64,000 bases of DNA. It comes from Hymenopellis radicata (Eukaryota; Basidiomycota; Agaricomycetes; Agaricales; Physalacriaceae). How positions within the stretch are numbered: the first letter of the stretch is position 1; every line of letters starts with the position of its first letter. Under the pieces are notes generated by a model that saw only the letters and a program-made list of their open reading frames with translations, did not search any database and was not told where the DNA came from. Shown in pieces: positions 34,256-45,402 of this stretch. Where the stretch lies: positions 62,001 to 126,000 of the forward strand of contig JADNRX010000011.1 in NCBI GenBank assembly GCA_015501595.1, written 5' to 3'. A program made the translations under genes and the position numbers.

Positions 34256-36097
34256 ATGCACTCCACCCTCCTCCTGGTAGTTCTCGGTGCTCTATCTTTT
34301 ATTGTCGAGGCTGCGCCTCTCGCGCGCCGTCACAATCTCATCACTCTTCCCCTTACGCGTATACATCAAGCTCGCGATGATATACATCCCGAAATTGTAC
34401 GCTGCCCATATCCTTTGATAGAACTAGTCTTTGACAACTGCCTCAGCTCCTACAGCAACATATGAACCGAGGCCATCGACGCTTAGCTCAAATTGCTCGT
34501 TGCAAGGTTCCCACCGACGAAGAACTCGGGAACAAGCTTCGCAAAAGGATGCGCATGATTGCGGACGGCACCTCGCCAGTGGCGAAGCGATATAATTCGT
34601 ATACGCCTTCAATTGTTCCTCCTCATATCTCTTTGGACCTTCACGAGGAAGATGACACAGGTGAAGAGTGCATCGATGAATCTGAGTAAGTCTCAATTCA
34701 CTTCAGTCTTCTTACGCTCACTGTCCAACTAGCTCGAACACTAACGACTCAGGTGGTAATCCGGGCTTTTCTGAGGCCGAAATCGAACAACTCTTCGAGA
34801 ACGGGGTCACTGAGGGAAACACACCTACCGCCAACGATTCCTTGGCGCTGGATATCTTGTAAGTTTGAATTTGGTAGCTTCTTTCATCCCATGAACATCT
34901 TTTCAGAGGTAACGATGTTGGCTACACTGCCACCTTCGAAATCGGAAACCCTCCACGCCCATTTCGCCTGCTCATGGACTCCGGGTCGGCAGACATGTGG
35001 ATACCTATCGATGGTTGTGTGAGTGAGGATGGGCTCGGAAGCTGTGTAGGTTCAACCCTGGTCGTAGTATCACATACTAATAGGCTTGCGAATAGGGTAA
35101 TCGAACCTTTATCAGCGAGGACAAGTCTAGCACCTTCAATCTGACCGACGAAGCATGGGACATCACGTATGGAAGTGGTCGAGTTTCTGGCTTCAAAGTG
35201 TCGGACGATGTCAATATTGCTGGTCTGACTCTCACTGGTCATCGGTTTGGGGTGGCCAATAACGAATCGAGTGATTTCTCTGGTGACACGGCGAAGTTCG
35301 ATGGCTTGGTTGGTCTTGCGCTGTCGGTAAGTTACTCTTTTGATCGTTCTATGATTCGCGCACTAACATTGAGTCTCAGAACATTTCTAATCAACATGTT
35401 TTGACACCTGTGGAAGCGCTCGCCAAGGAAGGCCTCATCGATGAAGCTATAACATCATACAAGATTTCCCGGCTCTTTGATGGCCTGAACGATGGAGAAA
35501 TTACTTTTGGGTACGCTCTGTTGTTGTTGTCGAAAGAAACTCTACTGACAGTGGTTTAAGCGGCCTGGACGAGAGCAAGTTCAACACAACTTCTCTTGTG
35601 ACAATTGACAACCTTTCTGACGGGTTCTGGGTTGCACCGCTGGATGCAGTAACCGTGGACGGCACAGACTTGGGTATCTCCAACCGATCAGTTATCCTCG
35701 ACACCGGGACCACTCTGCTCATTGTACCCGTCAATGACGCCAATGCGATCCACAAAGGCATCGAGGGTGCTGGACCAGACGGGCATGGAGGCTTTGTGCT
35801 ACCTTGCAACACTAACGCGAGCCTCGCCCTAACGTTTGGCGGTACCGCCTTCAGCATTGCCTCTCCGGATCTCGCTTTTGTGCCGATAGATCTCAACGAT
35901 CCTACAGGCTTATGCCTTTCAGGAATTGCTGGCAGCGATGGAATCTCCGACGGTCAATGGCTTGTAAGTTTTTATCGTCGTCTACGAAGCTCCGGTTCTC
36001 ACGAATTTAATTGTAGGCCGGAGACACCTTCCTCAAATCGGTCTATTTTTCTACTAACGTTAACAAGAACCAACTTTCTTTGGCAAAGTTGATCTAA
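34256..36097 (+). CDS. secreted pepsin-like aspartic protease C (A1 family)
   Basis: Start MHSTLLLVVLGALSFIVEAAPLARR is a signal peptide with a cleavable end. The propeptide resembles copy B (LLQQHMNRGHRRLAQIA), but its spacer is acidic (DLHEEDDTGEEC, EAEIEQLFENG) instead of Thr/Ala-rich. Mature motifs: VGYTATFEIGNPPRPFR, first site LLMDSGSADMWIP, flap YGSGRVSGFK, AKFDGLVGLALS, GLNDGEITFGG, second site VILDTGTTLLIVP and LPCNTNASLALTFGGTAF. It ends AGDTFLKSVYFS and LSLAKLI. All motifs needed for an active A1 protease are present. Exon borders match those of copy B, supporting recent common origin. Confidence 0.9.
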
Positions 36098-36420
36098 TTG
36101 GGCTTTATGACATGGACACTAGAATGGCGGACTTGATATCACTGTACATTACTGCATTGCGAAATCTGTTGTAGCGTTAGACATGTTATGCGGAGTCAGA
36201 GGTATTTGTGTGAACCCCGTCCCGTGCGATCAACGATCACCGACTTGCGTCTACGTCAGTGACCCTTGCTTACTGTTGACTATATATCATGAGCTTCTCG
36301 CTTCCCTTCTTCAACGGATTCGACTCTCCCCCATAAAATATACGCCCCCACGGACACGAAGACGGTTTTGTACTCCGCGCAAACGTCGAGCAGGTCTTGC
36401 GCAGAGCACTTCTTGGACTA
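36098..36420. other. intergenic region
   Basis: Upstream region of the MFS antiporter gene. The ORF reading through it has no homologous features before the Met at 36421. Confidence 0.35.
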
Positions 36421-38293
36421 TGACGAACAGAAATGATAACGAGGAAGCGGCGCCTCTGCTCGCAAACACGCCCGGCGGGAAACACAACGCGGTTTACGAC
36501 AGATTCTCGTCAAAAAAGAAGAACCTAATCGTCGCTTTGGTATCCTGGTGTGGCCTGATGCCTTGTAGGTCGCGTATTTTCCTACAAGTCTGAATAAAGC
36601 TGACGTGGTTGAAGTGTTCGCCTCGGGGTCCTTCTTCCCGACTATTCCTGATATTGCGAAAGACCTGAACACTACCGGTTCAGTCGTCAGGTCATGAGCC
36701 TTCGTACCCTCGTAGTTTTCTGCTGACCGTCACTGCAGCATCGCTATATCTCTATCTGTACTAGCGGCCGCCCTTGGTGCTCTTATTGCTTCGTCGTACT
36801 CCAGTTTCTGTATGATGCTACTATCTGCTTCTCTTTACTGGCGGGGGACTCATCCATGACGATAGATGGTCGTCGTCCTATCTATCTCTTCGGGCTTCCA
36901 CTTCTCTCAATCGGCTCCCTCTTGGTTGGACTTGCACCTTCGGTTCCTGTTTTAATGACCGCACGTTTCATCCAAGCGTTTGGCGCTTCTCCAGGCCTAT
37001 CAGTGGGCGCGGGCGTTGTGGGCGACATTTATCGGCTTGAGGAGAGGGGTGGCGCCATGGGTATATTTTTCGCGGCTTGTCTATTAGGGCCAGCTATTGC
37101 GCCGTTTTGTGGAGGTATGATACATTTCTCGAAATGCCTTTCATGCGATTGACTGGGCCATCTCTAGGCGTCATCGCACATCTAGCCTCATGGCGCGTTA
37201 TGCAGTTCATCCTCGCTGGTGCTGGTTTTCTTGGATTCATTTGCATATTTCTCTTTTTCCCAGAAACGAGTCATCCAGGCATGCGTGGAATTGATAAACT
37301 CCGCGGAACCCGCCAGATCGAGGACCAGGGAGGATCGTTGAAGGAGAAACATTCTGTGTGGGTATGGGTTAATCCTCTGCGACCTCTGTGGCTTTTGAGG
37401 AGTCCCAACCTTCTGGCGGTCACCATTGCAGGTCTAGCGGTTCTGCTTACAAACTATGTCTTGTTGACGCCATTGCCTTATGTCTTTGTGAGTCTCGTTG
37501 TAAAGCACTTTTGAGCGTTCTTTGAAGATGAATTCATGACATAGGCTGCTCGTTACGGGATTACGAATCAAGCATACATTGGATTGTGTTTCCTTCCGAT
37601 TGGGATGGGCAACCTCAGTATGGCTTTCAAAGAATATCGTAGGTACCTCCCGACTAATGTTTTTAGTTGGCGCTCCTCTCGCGGGATTCGTTTCCGATCG
37701 ATTGGTCAGTTCGTATCGCACACACAGAGGCGGAACGTGGTATCCAGAGGACAGGCTACGTGGGACCTTGATTGGCGCAGGAGTGTTTGTCCCGCTGTCT
37801 GTACTAGGCTCCGGGCTACTCTCGGATCCTAGATTGGTGTGGCTATTCGGTCATGGTAAGGCGGGCTTTATTGGAAACTTGATTTGTCTGTTCTTCAATG
37901 GAATGGGCGTGGATCTCGTTCTGAGTCCGTCAGCCGCATATGGCGTGGACATACTGCATGAGCGCAGTGCGGAGAGTATGGCTGCAAACAAGTCAGTAAT
38001 TTCACTTTGAAGGCTAATGTTACTCATCTCCTTTCGCAGTGGCCTACGTTCGTTCCTCCTTTCTATCCTTATTGCTGGCATTATCCCACTCGTCGAAACT
38101 GCCGGAGTGGCTGTGACGAGTGCTATTGCAGCAGCAGGTGCCTGGTCATTAGGATTTGGGTACGTTCTTTCTGTTACTCTTTGAAACTAGATGTAGAATG
38201 TTATTTTATAGGTTGCTGTGGTTGACTATACGGTACGGAGAGCGCATGCGAGCTTGGGTAGATGTGGGGTACTCTACTGAGGAATCTAATTAG
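36421..38293 (+). CDS. MFS drug:H+ antiporter-type transporter
   Basis: A multi-exon transporter of about 480 residues. The start MTNRNDNEEAAPLLANTPGG gives a cytosolic tail with a di-leucine-like PLL. Splicing joins GLMPLFASGSFFPTIPDIAKDL. Motif A is split over exons: DGRRPIYLFGLPLLSIGSLL. Then come FIQAFGASPGLSVGAGVVGD, motif-C-like GAMGIFFAACLLGPAIAPFCGG, a central loop with HPGMRGIDKLRG, and GKAGFIGNLICLFFNGMGVD in the second half. This is the DHA1-like pattern of fungal multidrug or polyamine exporters. The tail is short (YSTEESN). Introns are canonical and no break was found. The substrate is unknown; it lies just upstream of an oxygenase pseudogene. Confidence 0.85.
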
Positions 38294-38400
38294 AGTGCGG
38301 TGTAAGTGCTTTGTGTAGAAACACCGCGATTCCTCAGAGATACATCACAACGTTTTGAGCAGAAAACTTGATGTTACCTGGTGTCGACGAAACGTTAACT

Positions 38401-38561
38401 TTCACTATAATACAGATGTCCGTTCCCATTCACTCGTGCGTGACCAGTGTTCCTTTACTTGCTGTTCAACCATTTACCAAGCCCGAGGCTCGTATAGATT
38501 TTATCCAGGCCCTATTGTATGAGTTAGACACGGGACAAGTGCAAAGAAGATGTCGACGTAC
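38401..38561 (+). repeat. 161-bp direct repeat, copy 1 (first exon of the oxygenase pseudogene)
   Basis: It matches 42698-42858 with about eight substitutions. It starts just before ATACAGATGTCCG and ends at CGACGTAC; flanks on both sides differ from copy 2. Confidence 0.9.
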
Positions 38562-39843
38562 GCCTGCACTAATGTGGGCTTCTTCTATGGTGCAAGGCTT
38601 GCTATTGCTACACAAAATCTCTGCCGAAGACTGTTTCTGACGGCATCCCCGAGGAGGTTATCACTTCCTTCATCTCCGAATCAAAAGAGTACGATGCAGG
38701 TGCGTACTTGAGCTCGTGTGACATCTTCTACCGCGCGTGATAGTAACCGTGGTATCAGCTAGAGAACAAGAAGACACCCAACTTTAAAGGATACTCACCA
38801 CTCCTAAGTGGAAACAATGACCCCAATAACAATGGCGACCTTCATTGAACCTTTAACCGCCCGCGCAGCTCAGGGCGACCGCTCTGGCGATGGTGTCATG
38901 GCGGGCGCGAACGTATGGCCCGATAAACCCCCCCGTTTCCGCGAAGCTGCTTTACAGTATTAGTACGCCATCATACATGATCACGCCCGACGGCTTATTG
39001 ACGTTCGTTGACGACAGTCACTCCGCAGTACGCCTCGGGAAAGCGATGTTTCCATTGTTCGCTCTGGCGCTTCACCTTGATGAAGATTTTTTTGACGATA
39101 AGGTTGTTGTCGATGTGGTGTTGGCACGTATGGCTGACATGGTGCAGACCGTTCACTCCGCAGCCCTGATGAAGGTGCTTCATTACCCGCCTCAGACGGG
39201 GCCCGTGTGTTGAGCCATACGGAGTGAGTTTCATCTTGGCATGAACAGCTGTGTCTTACGGAACCACGTAGGAAGTTCGCTTATCGCCTCGTCTCCTTCT
39301 GATCACAACAGTGCTTCACGATACTATGGCAAGAACCTGATATCCAAGCCTTGCAAGTTTTGAACTCTGATAACAAATGGATTAATGCACCACCTGTCCT
39401 GCACTCACAAAAAATAACTAAAGTACTGTAGGATCCACGGTTATTAAGTGAGCGCATGCACGATGCAGGAGCGAGCTGCATCCATACTGAGAATACGTGT
39501 AGTCTGGGAGATCAACTGGCTCGCTGGAAAAGTGAGCGTCGATTCTGTCGGCGTCGCGAAGGGACCTAATCTGCACGCGTATTTATCAGATTCTTCAAAT
39601 CGAATGTCCACAGAGCCGTCAATAGAAGTGGCGTTCGTCGCTACTCACTGTTCTTTGGAACAGATTACGATGTCAAGTTAGAGGTTGGTTGTAGGTCTGA
39701 TTCCTCGATTACCTCTCGCGACTGATATTCCACCTCAGCCGATTCCAGGTTGCGTGTCGGACACGAGGCCAATGCAGTACGAGGTTGTTACTGCTGGGAA
39801 CTATGTACCATCGAAGCTCAAACAGACGTACAATCACTCTTAG
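38416..39843 (+). pseudogene. isopenicillin N synthase-like 2OG-Fe(II) oxygenase, decayed
   Basis: Remnants in the right order: VTSVPLLAVQPFTKPEARIDF (start), VGFFY near 38576, GIPEEVITSFISESKE, NKKTPNFKGYSPLLSGNNDP, EPLTARAAQGDRSGDG, GKAMFPLFALALHLDEDFFDD, MKVLHYPPQTGPV, FTILWQEPDIQALQVLNSDN, LGDQLARW, FFKSNVHRAVNRSGVRRYSL, and a clean last exon ending TYNHS. This is the IPNS/DIOX family of non-haem iron oxygenases. The gene is broken: a frame change after GDLH at 38854 with loss of the GFDIGWE stretch, a stop after GPV at 39213, and the HTD iron ligand motif near 39290 is unrecognisable. The distal His (VHR) remains. Loss of the iron site means no activity even if expressed. Confidence 0.8.
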
Positions 39844-40380
39844 TGGCGTCAACCCTCCTCTGATGCGCAGTCACCTCGTTGTTCTTGTTACCTGTTCTTC
39901 GTCACAGCAACAATGATCCGACTTTCTCCAACCTCCTCGCTTGAAGTCGGAACGGCTGTATCAGGGTATTTTCTGTGAGGCGTAACTGATCTTCCGCCCG
40001 TTGGACAGGGCTGTGATTAGGTTCTAATGAATATCTCCACTGTGCTGGACGGTGGCGCATCATCCTGGAGGGAAATGCGGAATAGCACGCCACTACGACT
40101 GGTCTTGCTGGCGAAAGAAACTCGGAGGGACTGTAAGTTTGACGTTATTGTTCTATCTCGCCGCTAGGCCCAGCAATGTTTCCAGTCAACTCCCCGATAA
40201 CGCGTCTATCTTCAAAATTTCATACCCTCTTCCGCGATCGTGCCAAGCCCAAAGAATAAGGAAAACCATCTATCCCCACGATTTTGCGCAGTACCGACCC
40301 TTCGTAACCATCAACTGCGGTGACCCCCACAAAGGACCAGCTTGCGTTTGTTCACCGCCATTGCGCAGCGCATAGACATG
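39844..40380. other. intergenic region
   Basis: No gene is supported between the oxygenase pseudogene and the inverted repeat that follows. Confidence 0.4.
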
Positions 40381-40430
40381 GGACGGAACCAATTGGCAGA
40401 TTGGTTCCGTCCTGCCAATTGGTTCCGTCC
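40381..40430. repeat. perfect 19-bp inverted repeat with nested hairpin
   Basis: GGACGGAACCAATTGGCAG (40381-40399) is the exact reverse complement of 40412-40430, with a 12-nt spacer. The spacer itself (ATTGGTTCCGTC) pairs with 40382-40393, so two alternative hairpins are possible. It lies 291 bp before the TDT transporter start codon. Confidence 0.9.
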
Positions 40431-40720
40431 CGATTGTTCACCATTTTGTCGATCACGGCTTGGCAGCTTCGAATGCCATTTAGAGGACCATGGTCAATAA
40501 GAACAGGCTCGCCACCGCTGGAGCGCCTCATACTAGATAACCTGCCAAAGATCAGGTCGGCTGTGCCACTTTTACTTCTTCTTCCTCCCCGCTATCTTGG
40601 GTTTTCTGTTGACGCTGGCGTTTTCTTTTCATTTTCTCTCTTTCTCTTTCACAATCCCTCCGCTGGTCTAGGCCACCTCCTCCCGTCCTCTGTTCCCGTC
40701 CCCGATTACCCACATTCATT

Positions 40721-42525
40721 ATGCACGGATCTGAGCCTGAGAGCACGAGCAAGTTCTCGGTGTACACCATCCCGAACGCCATTCAACCCAAACCCAGCGT
40801 CAGCGCCCTCGCGCGCCGTATTCATGGCTGGTCCTGGCAGGCGGTGCGTATTCTTGTACGCTGCTCTACGACTTTCAACTGACGTGTCTCTAGTTTCCCA
40901 TTGGCATGGGCACTGGTGCCGTCTACGTGACGCTCTCCGGTCTGAAACAACACTCGTCGGCTCTCACAGTCGTGGAAACTGGTTTCTACTTCCTCAACAT
41001 CACACTTTTCCTCCTCAACAGTATCACTCTTTTATTACAAGCTATCGGTGCGTTTCTTATCTGTGCCATCGCGCGTCCATGCTCAAGAATGTCGGCAGTA
41101 TTCCCTCGACAGGCATTGCGTCTTGTACAGGATCCCGTCAAAGGAGTGTTCGTCCCTCTGATCGTGGGTGATCCTTTGACGCGTAATTCGTGTATTGATC
41201 TCTCCCGTAGGTGCTGTCTTTCGCCACTATCATTATTGGAACGATCAACTACGCTATCCCTTCCGGTCATATAAGTCCCGAGTTCATATATGCGTTGTTC
41301 TGGTATGACCTTTCTTTTTCCTCTAATTTCGCTCGCTCACGATGAACCAGGCTCTATGTGACGTTCGCTATCATAACCTGTTTCCCGATGCTCATGATCT
41401 GGTTCAACAAACCGCATGATCTGAGCCATTTCACTCCGGCGTACGCATTCCTTGTGTTCCCAATGGCAAGTGGCCATCACTAGACAAATGTCGTGGAGCT
41501 CATATACCTTCAGATGCTCGTTGGTGTTGTGGCTTTCAACGTGTTGAAGGTGATGAAACCCGAGGACAACAGAGCATTAGGTGTTCTCCTCGTTGGGTAC
41601 TTCTTCCAAGGTATGCACCTCCCTCTACTTGCTCGCGATCTTCACTGACATGTTGGCATCGAAGGGTTGGGCTTCTTCATGACGCTATTCTATCTGGCCA
41701 TCTATGTCATTCGGTAAGTCTCCTAGCATTCATCAAGTCTTCGCAGTCCTAACACGGCATATAGGGTCATGAGTGTCAGTTTGAATCGAATCGTACTTTG
41801 CGCAGCCGTCTCATATATATTTACAGACCGGTTTCTTGGAAGGACATCAAGCGAATGGAGCTTTCGTCGCTTGCGGTCCGCCGGGCTTCACAGCGCTCGC
41901 TCTTATCAACCTGGGGGCGCGGGCCCAAGAGATGTAAGTGACGGGCAGGATGGAGTACCGTCAGTTTGTTAACATCTCCTTATAGTCTTCCTCTGCACGG
42001 CGTTGTGTCCGCACAGGCCGGAGAGATTTGGTACGCCACCAGTGTCATGGCCGCTCTGATGCTCTACGGGCTGGCGATTTTCTTCTTCGTCTTCGGAATC
42101 CTCCCGTACTGGTTCAAGCTCCACAAGCACCTCAACGAAATCCTCGGATGCTGGGCCTTGACGTTCCCCAACGGTCAGTCGCATGTTTCTCTGTTTTCCT
42201 TCGGAGAGCTGATTGTCCCATAGTCGGTTGGATTGCGACCACACGCGTCTTGGGTGATATCTTCCACCTCGACGGTCTTTTCTCTCTCCACCTCATCATG
42301 GCTGTCATCATGGTCATCACCTGGTTCATCCTCTTCATTCTGACCGTCATGGCGTTTTGGAGAGGGTTGATTTTCAAGTCGAAGGCGGAGGATGTTCTCG
42401 TGGACTCGATGCCCGCCAAGATGATAGATGAGGAGAAGCGAGCTGGTACCCCCGACTCTTTCGAGTCGATGGATACCACAGTCGAACACCCTCACTTGAC
42501 CTATCCTCAAGCCGTCAAGTTCTGA
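40721..42525 (+). CDS. TDT-family transporter (Mae1/Ssu1/SLAC1 voltage-dependent anion channel type)
   Basis: A multi-exon membrane protein of about 430 residues. The N-terminus MHGSEPESTSKFSVYTIP is followed by RIHGWSWQA joined to FPIGMGTGAVYVTLSG, the start of the C4-dicarboxylate/malic acid transporter domain. Later markers are FYFLNITLFLLN, ISPEFIYAL, MLIWFNKPHDLSHFTPAYAFLVFP-type sequence, LLVGYFFQGLGFFMT, GPPGFTALALINLGARA and FHLDGLFSLHLIM. The family includes Mae1 malate uptake carriers, the sulfite exporter Ssu1 and plant SLAC1 anion channels; ten helices are usual. The GPPGF pattern is frequent in fungal members of this family. The tail is hydrophilic (TPDSFESMDTTVEHPHL). Splice sites are canonical. 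The true substrate, dicarboxylate or sulfite, is open. Confidence 0.85.
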
Positions 42526-42697
42526 ATTGAGCTGCGGTATTCCTCTATGTGTCGTACTATAACATAGACGAGGTCGACACCCTCCGACCCTTTTAGTATA
42601 CTTGCCTTAAAGTCAGTGCTCACACCCTCTAGATTACACGTTGTCATTATCGTTCTTTCCAATCGGAACCTTCATCATGCGGTTACAAGTAACAAAT

Positions 42698-42858
42698 TCC
42701 ACTAAAATACAGATGTCCGTTCCCATTCAGTCGTGCGTGACCAGTGCTCCTTTACTTGCTGTTCATCCATTTACCAAGCCCGAGGCTCGTATAGATTTTA
42801 TCCAGGCCCTATTGTATGAGTTGGACACAGGACAAGTGCAAAGAAGATGTCGACGTAC
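42698..42858 (+). repeat. 161-bp direct repeat, copy 2 (inserted at the DUF6987 3' end)
   Basis: About 95% identical to 38401-38561. It still encodes the oxygenase N-terminus on the plus strand (MSVPIQSCVTSAPLL). On the minus strand it supplies the last DUF6987 codons and the stop at 42763. Confidence 0.9.
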
Positions 42859-43659
42859 CGTGGCTGCGACGATACCTTGGAGGAGACTGTCGAGTCCGAG
42901 GCCGCTCAGGAGTCTGCCTAGCAAGTTAAGGACTCCGGCGAGAAGTAATCCAACGCCTGCGACAATTTGCGTCAAGGGTTCTGTATATCCAACGTCAGCT
43001 TCAGTTGAAAGCCATGAAGTTATACGAACGGCCCAATGCGTCGAGAAGCGGCCCAAGATCCTTTTTAGCTTTCGGAAACGCGTCCAGCTTGTTCTTTGCC
43101 CATTCTATGGTACCACCGACTTCTTCCAAGAGCTGAATAGATTGAGCAAACTGTTTTATGACAGGTAGAGTCCTTCCGTACCACTTTGAGCGCTTCTGCG
43201 AGACGCTGCTCTTCTGGAGATGCCTTGTGATCTTGAACATGCCGAGTTGCTCTGTTGGAGAGACGTTTCTCGGGGTCCGCGCCCTTCACAGAGCCTTGTG
43301 TCTCGTTCAAGATCTTCTCGGCCTGCTCCAAGAGAGGTTTGACTTGTTGGACGAGCTCGTCCTCGTTCCGGTCCTCTTCCTTTCTCGCCTCCATGTTTTC
43401 GATGTGCTGAAGAGTAAGTAAGTCAGCCTTCCGCGCGTGTCATGCGGGAGAAGTAGCGCACCTTACGAATCATCTTCGTGAGAGGAACGACACGCGAGTT
43501 GGCATCCTCGATGAGAGCGGATAGACGCTCCGCAAGTTCTTTGTCGTTCTTCACCTCCGCCGGTGTACGTTCATCCTCGGTGGAGTCGGTGGCCGCCGAT
43601 GGCTCCTGCTGTTTGCCAAGGTCGCGCCCGGGGAATTCGCCGATATCCGCTTGCGACAT
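42763..43659 (-). CDS. DUF6987 domain protein with a repeat-derived C-terminal tail
   Basis: Start MSQADIGEFPGRDLGKQQ at 43659. The first exon has LAERLSALIEDANSRVVPLT; the second has HIENMEARKEEDRNED, LLEQAEKILNETQGSVKGADPE and a charged helix; the third has EEVGGTIEWAKNKLDAFPKAKKDLG; the fourth has QPLTQIVAGVGLLLAGVLNLLG and LLSGLGLDSLLQGIVAAT. This is the helical DUF6987 of fungi, of unknown function, with a hydrophobic C-terminal segment. The last junction (GGC C/AA) recreates the conserved ALGQPLTQI. Exons 2 and 3 need a very short intron (31-34 nt). After VAAT the sequence VRRHLLCTCPVSN and on to the stop is encoded by the antisense of the 161-bp repeat, so the native end was replaced. 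Confidence 0.8.
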
Positions 43660-44270
43660 GGTAGTACTAGTTCGCTGCGGTGGTTGGTTTGTGGCGCTGC
43701 TGCCAGCCAGGTCGTCGCTTTATGTAGGTGGTGGGACGCCACAGCTACGCCTTGACATCATGGTGATGATTTCACCGATGTCATTCTGGATACCTGAGTG
43801 GCTCAAGAGGGTAATGTTGGTCACCGTTGTAGAGTGCACCGGTTCCTGGAATATACTCAAGGTAGGTACTCCAGCGATGACTTGAGTATGACGGTGAAAG
43901 TGGCGCATATACGTACTTAAACATGACTTGAAAGGGCGTAGCTAATAAATTTGACAAAGCACTCGGACGGCTATTACAACATGACGGTTAAAGCGTCGAA
44001 CATCCTTCGTCTAGTATCAGTGTTCACATTACAAGAAAATCAAGGCGAACGCGCAGACTGCGGACTGGAGCGACCTGAGAACAGCTCAAAGTAATGCGGT
44101 ACTCTTAATCCATGACCAGCTCAATCGGGGCAGTGGCGTAGTGGCGGCGCGATCGATCGATCAAAAAGATCCAAGTTCACTCCCTCACATAGAGAATCCT
44201 GAAAGAATAAATATCCCGTCACCAAGTCCATATCGTATCGCCACAATACATTAGAATAAGGGTCCTGAAT
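43660..44270. other. intergenic region
   Basis: This is the 5' flank of the DUF6987 gene and 3' flank of the next minus-strand gene. No gene or repeat is recognised, apart from a GATCGATCGATC run near 44150. Confidence 0.45.
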
Positions 44271-44976
44271 CTAAAGTAGATTCCTCTTGAGAGAAATCGC
44301 CACCACCTGCCGATTCCCTACGCCAACGCTCGTCAAACCATCTTCGTGTCTGTCATAACACACAACCCAGTCGCCTGGCCGCTCTTCAAACGCTAGAAAC
44401 CCTTTCCAGCCCTCTAGTACAACGCATTGCTGATCAGGAGTCCAATCCCACCGCCCCGTAAGATGCTCTATGCTGGCCGTCTTGTTTCCGTACTTCACCT
44501 CCTGCGTATACTTGTCGACATAAATCCAGTTCAATTCGGGGGGATCGGGCTTGATGGTGGAGACGAGCCCAAGGGGCTTCTGCTCCCAAGGATATTCGAC
44601 GTAAAATCCAGAGAACGGGTGGCCCTCGGGATACCGACGATGTTCAGGATCCCGTTCGTCGAGGTAGAGCTGTGAACTACTAGGTTAGCGCTCTTAGTAG
44701 AACGAGCCGCGGGGGAGGACGGGGACGTGCCTTTCCGTTGCGCAAGACGACCTGCTTGTCATCACACTCGTCTGCTTCATCACATTCCGTGGTAATGGTG
44801 AATTTTGCAAGACGAGGATCGTTCTTGTCCGCCTCTGAAGGCTGACTTTGGCTGCCGGACCCCGATTGTTGGGATTGAGTACCTTGGGCTATCCCGATGA
44901 CGGAAGTAGACGTCGAGGTGGCACCGAGGGGAATGGCGACCGCGCCAGCAGCGATACCAATGATACCGAGAACCAT
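44271..44976 (-). CDS. conserved fungal hypothetical protein
   Basis: Two exons. The start MVLGIIGIAAGAVAIPLGAT is hydrophobic and may be a membrane anchor or signal. A Ser/Gln/Gly-rich linker follows, then FTITTECDEADECDDKQVVL; the intron after RNGK joins LYLDERDPEHRRYPEGHPF. The C-terminal half (FYVEYPWEQKPLG, WDWTPDQQCVVLEGWKGFLA, WVVCYDRHEDGLTSVG) looks like a compact beta-rich domain with several Trp and Cys residues. I do not recognise a named family. Composition, splice logic and even codon use argue for a real gene. It is divergent from the gene at 45403 with about 430 bp between. Confidence 0.65.
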
Positions 44977-45402
44977 TGTGGGATGTTGTGGCAGAGTAAA
45001 GGTGAGTGCGGGAACCGCAATTAGGCCACCTCCATCGTAACTTGAGAGTTTTAGAGTGCAGCGACGTCATGTAGAGCCAAGTGTCGTCAATAATTGATGA
45101 AGCGCAAAATATGCCAGAAGAGCCGAGCAACCAGTTGGTCTTGAAATGACCGTTAGTTCGTCATAGATGAGTAGACTGAGGTTCTATTGAGTGCCCCATC
45201 CACAAGCAAATACGGATATCTCCGTTTGATACTTTACCTTATCCTACCACTGCTGGCGGTAGCGCGTCAAACATGATGTAGATGCATGATAGATTGATGT
45301 CATTCAGCTCCTCCTCCTCACGGTTTGATTTAAAGAAGTAAAGACCTTCGTAGATCCTCACTTTCCCATCACCCTCACGGAAACCAAATAAACGTACCTG
45401 AC

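Noticed and set aside
38401..38561. The 161-bp repeat as an LTR or terminal repeat of a retrotransposon
   Set aside because: No polymerase, integrase or primer-binding features lie between the copies, and copy 1 is clearly the first exon of an oxygenase gene.
36421..39843. MFS transporter plus oxygenase as a beta-lactam-type biosynthetic cluster
   Set aside because: No peptide synthetase or other pathway gene is nearby, and the oxygenase is broken.
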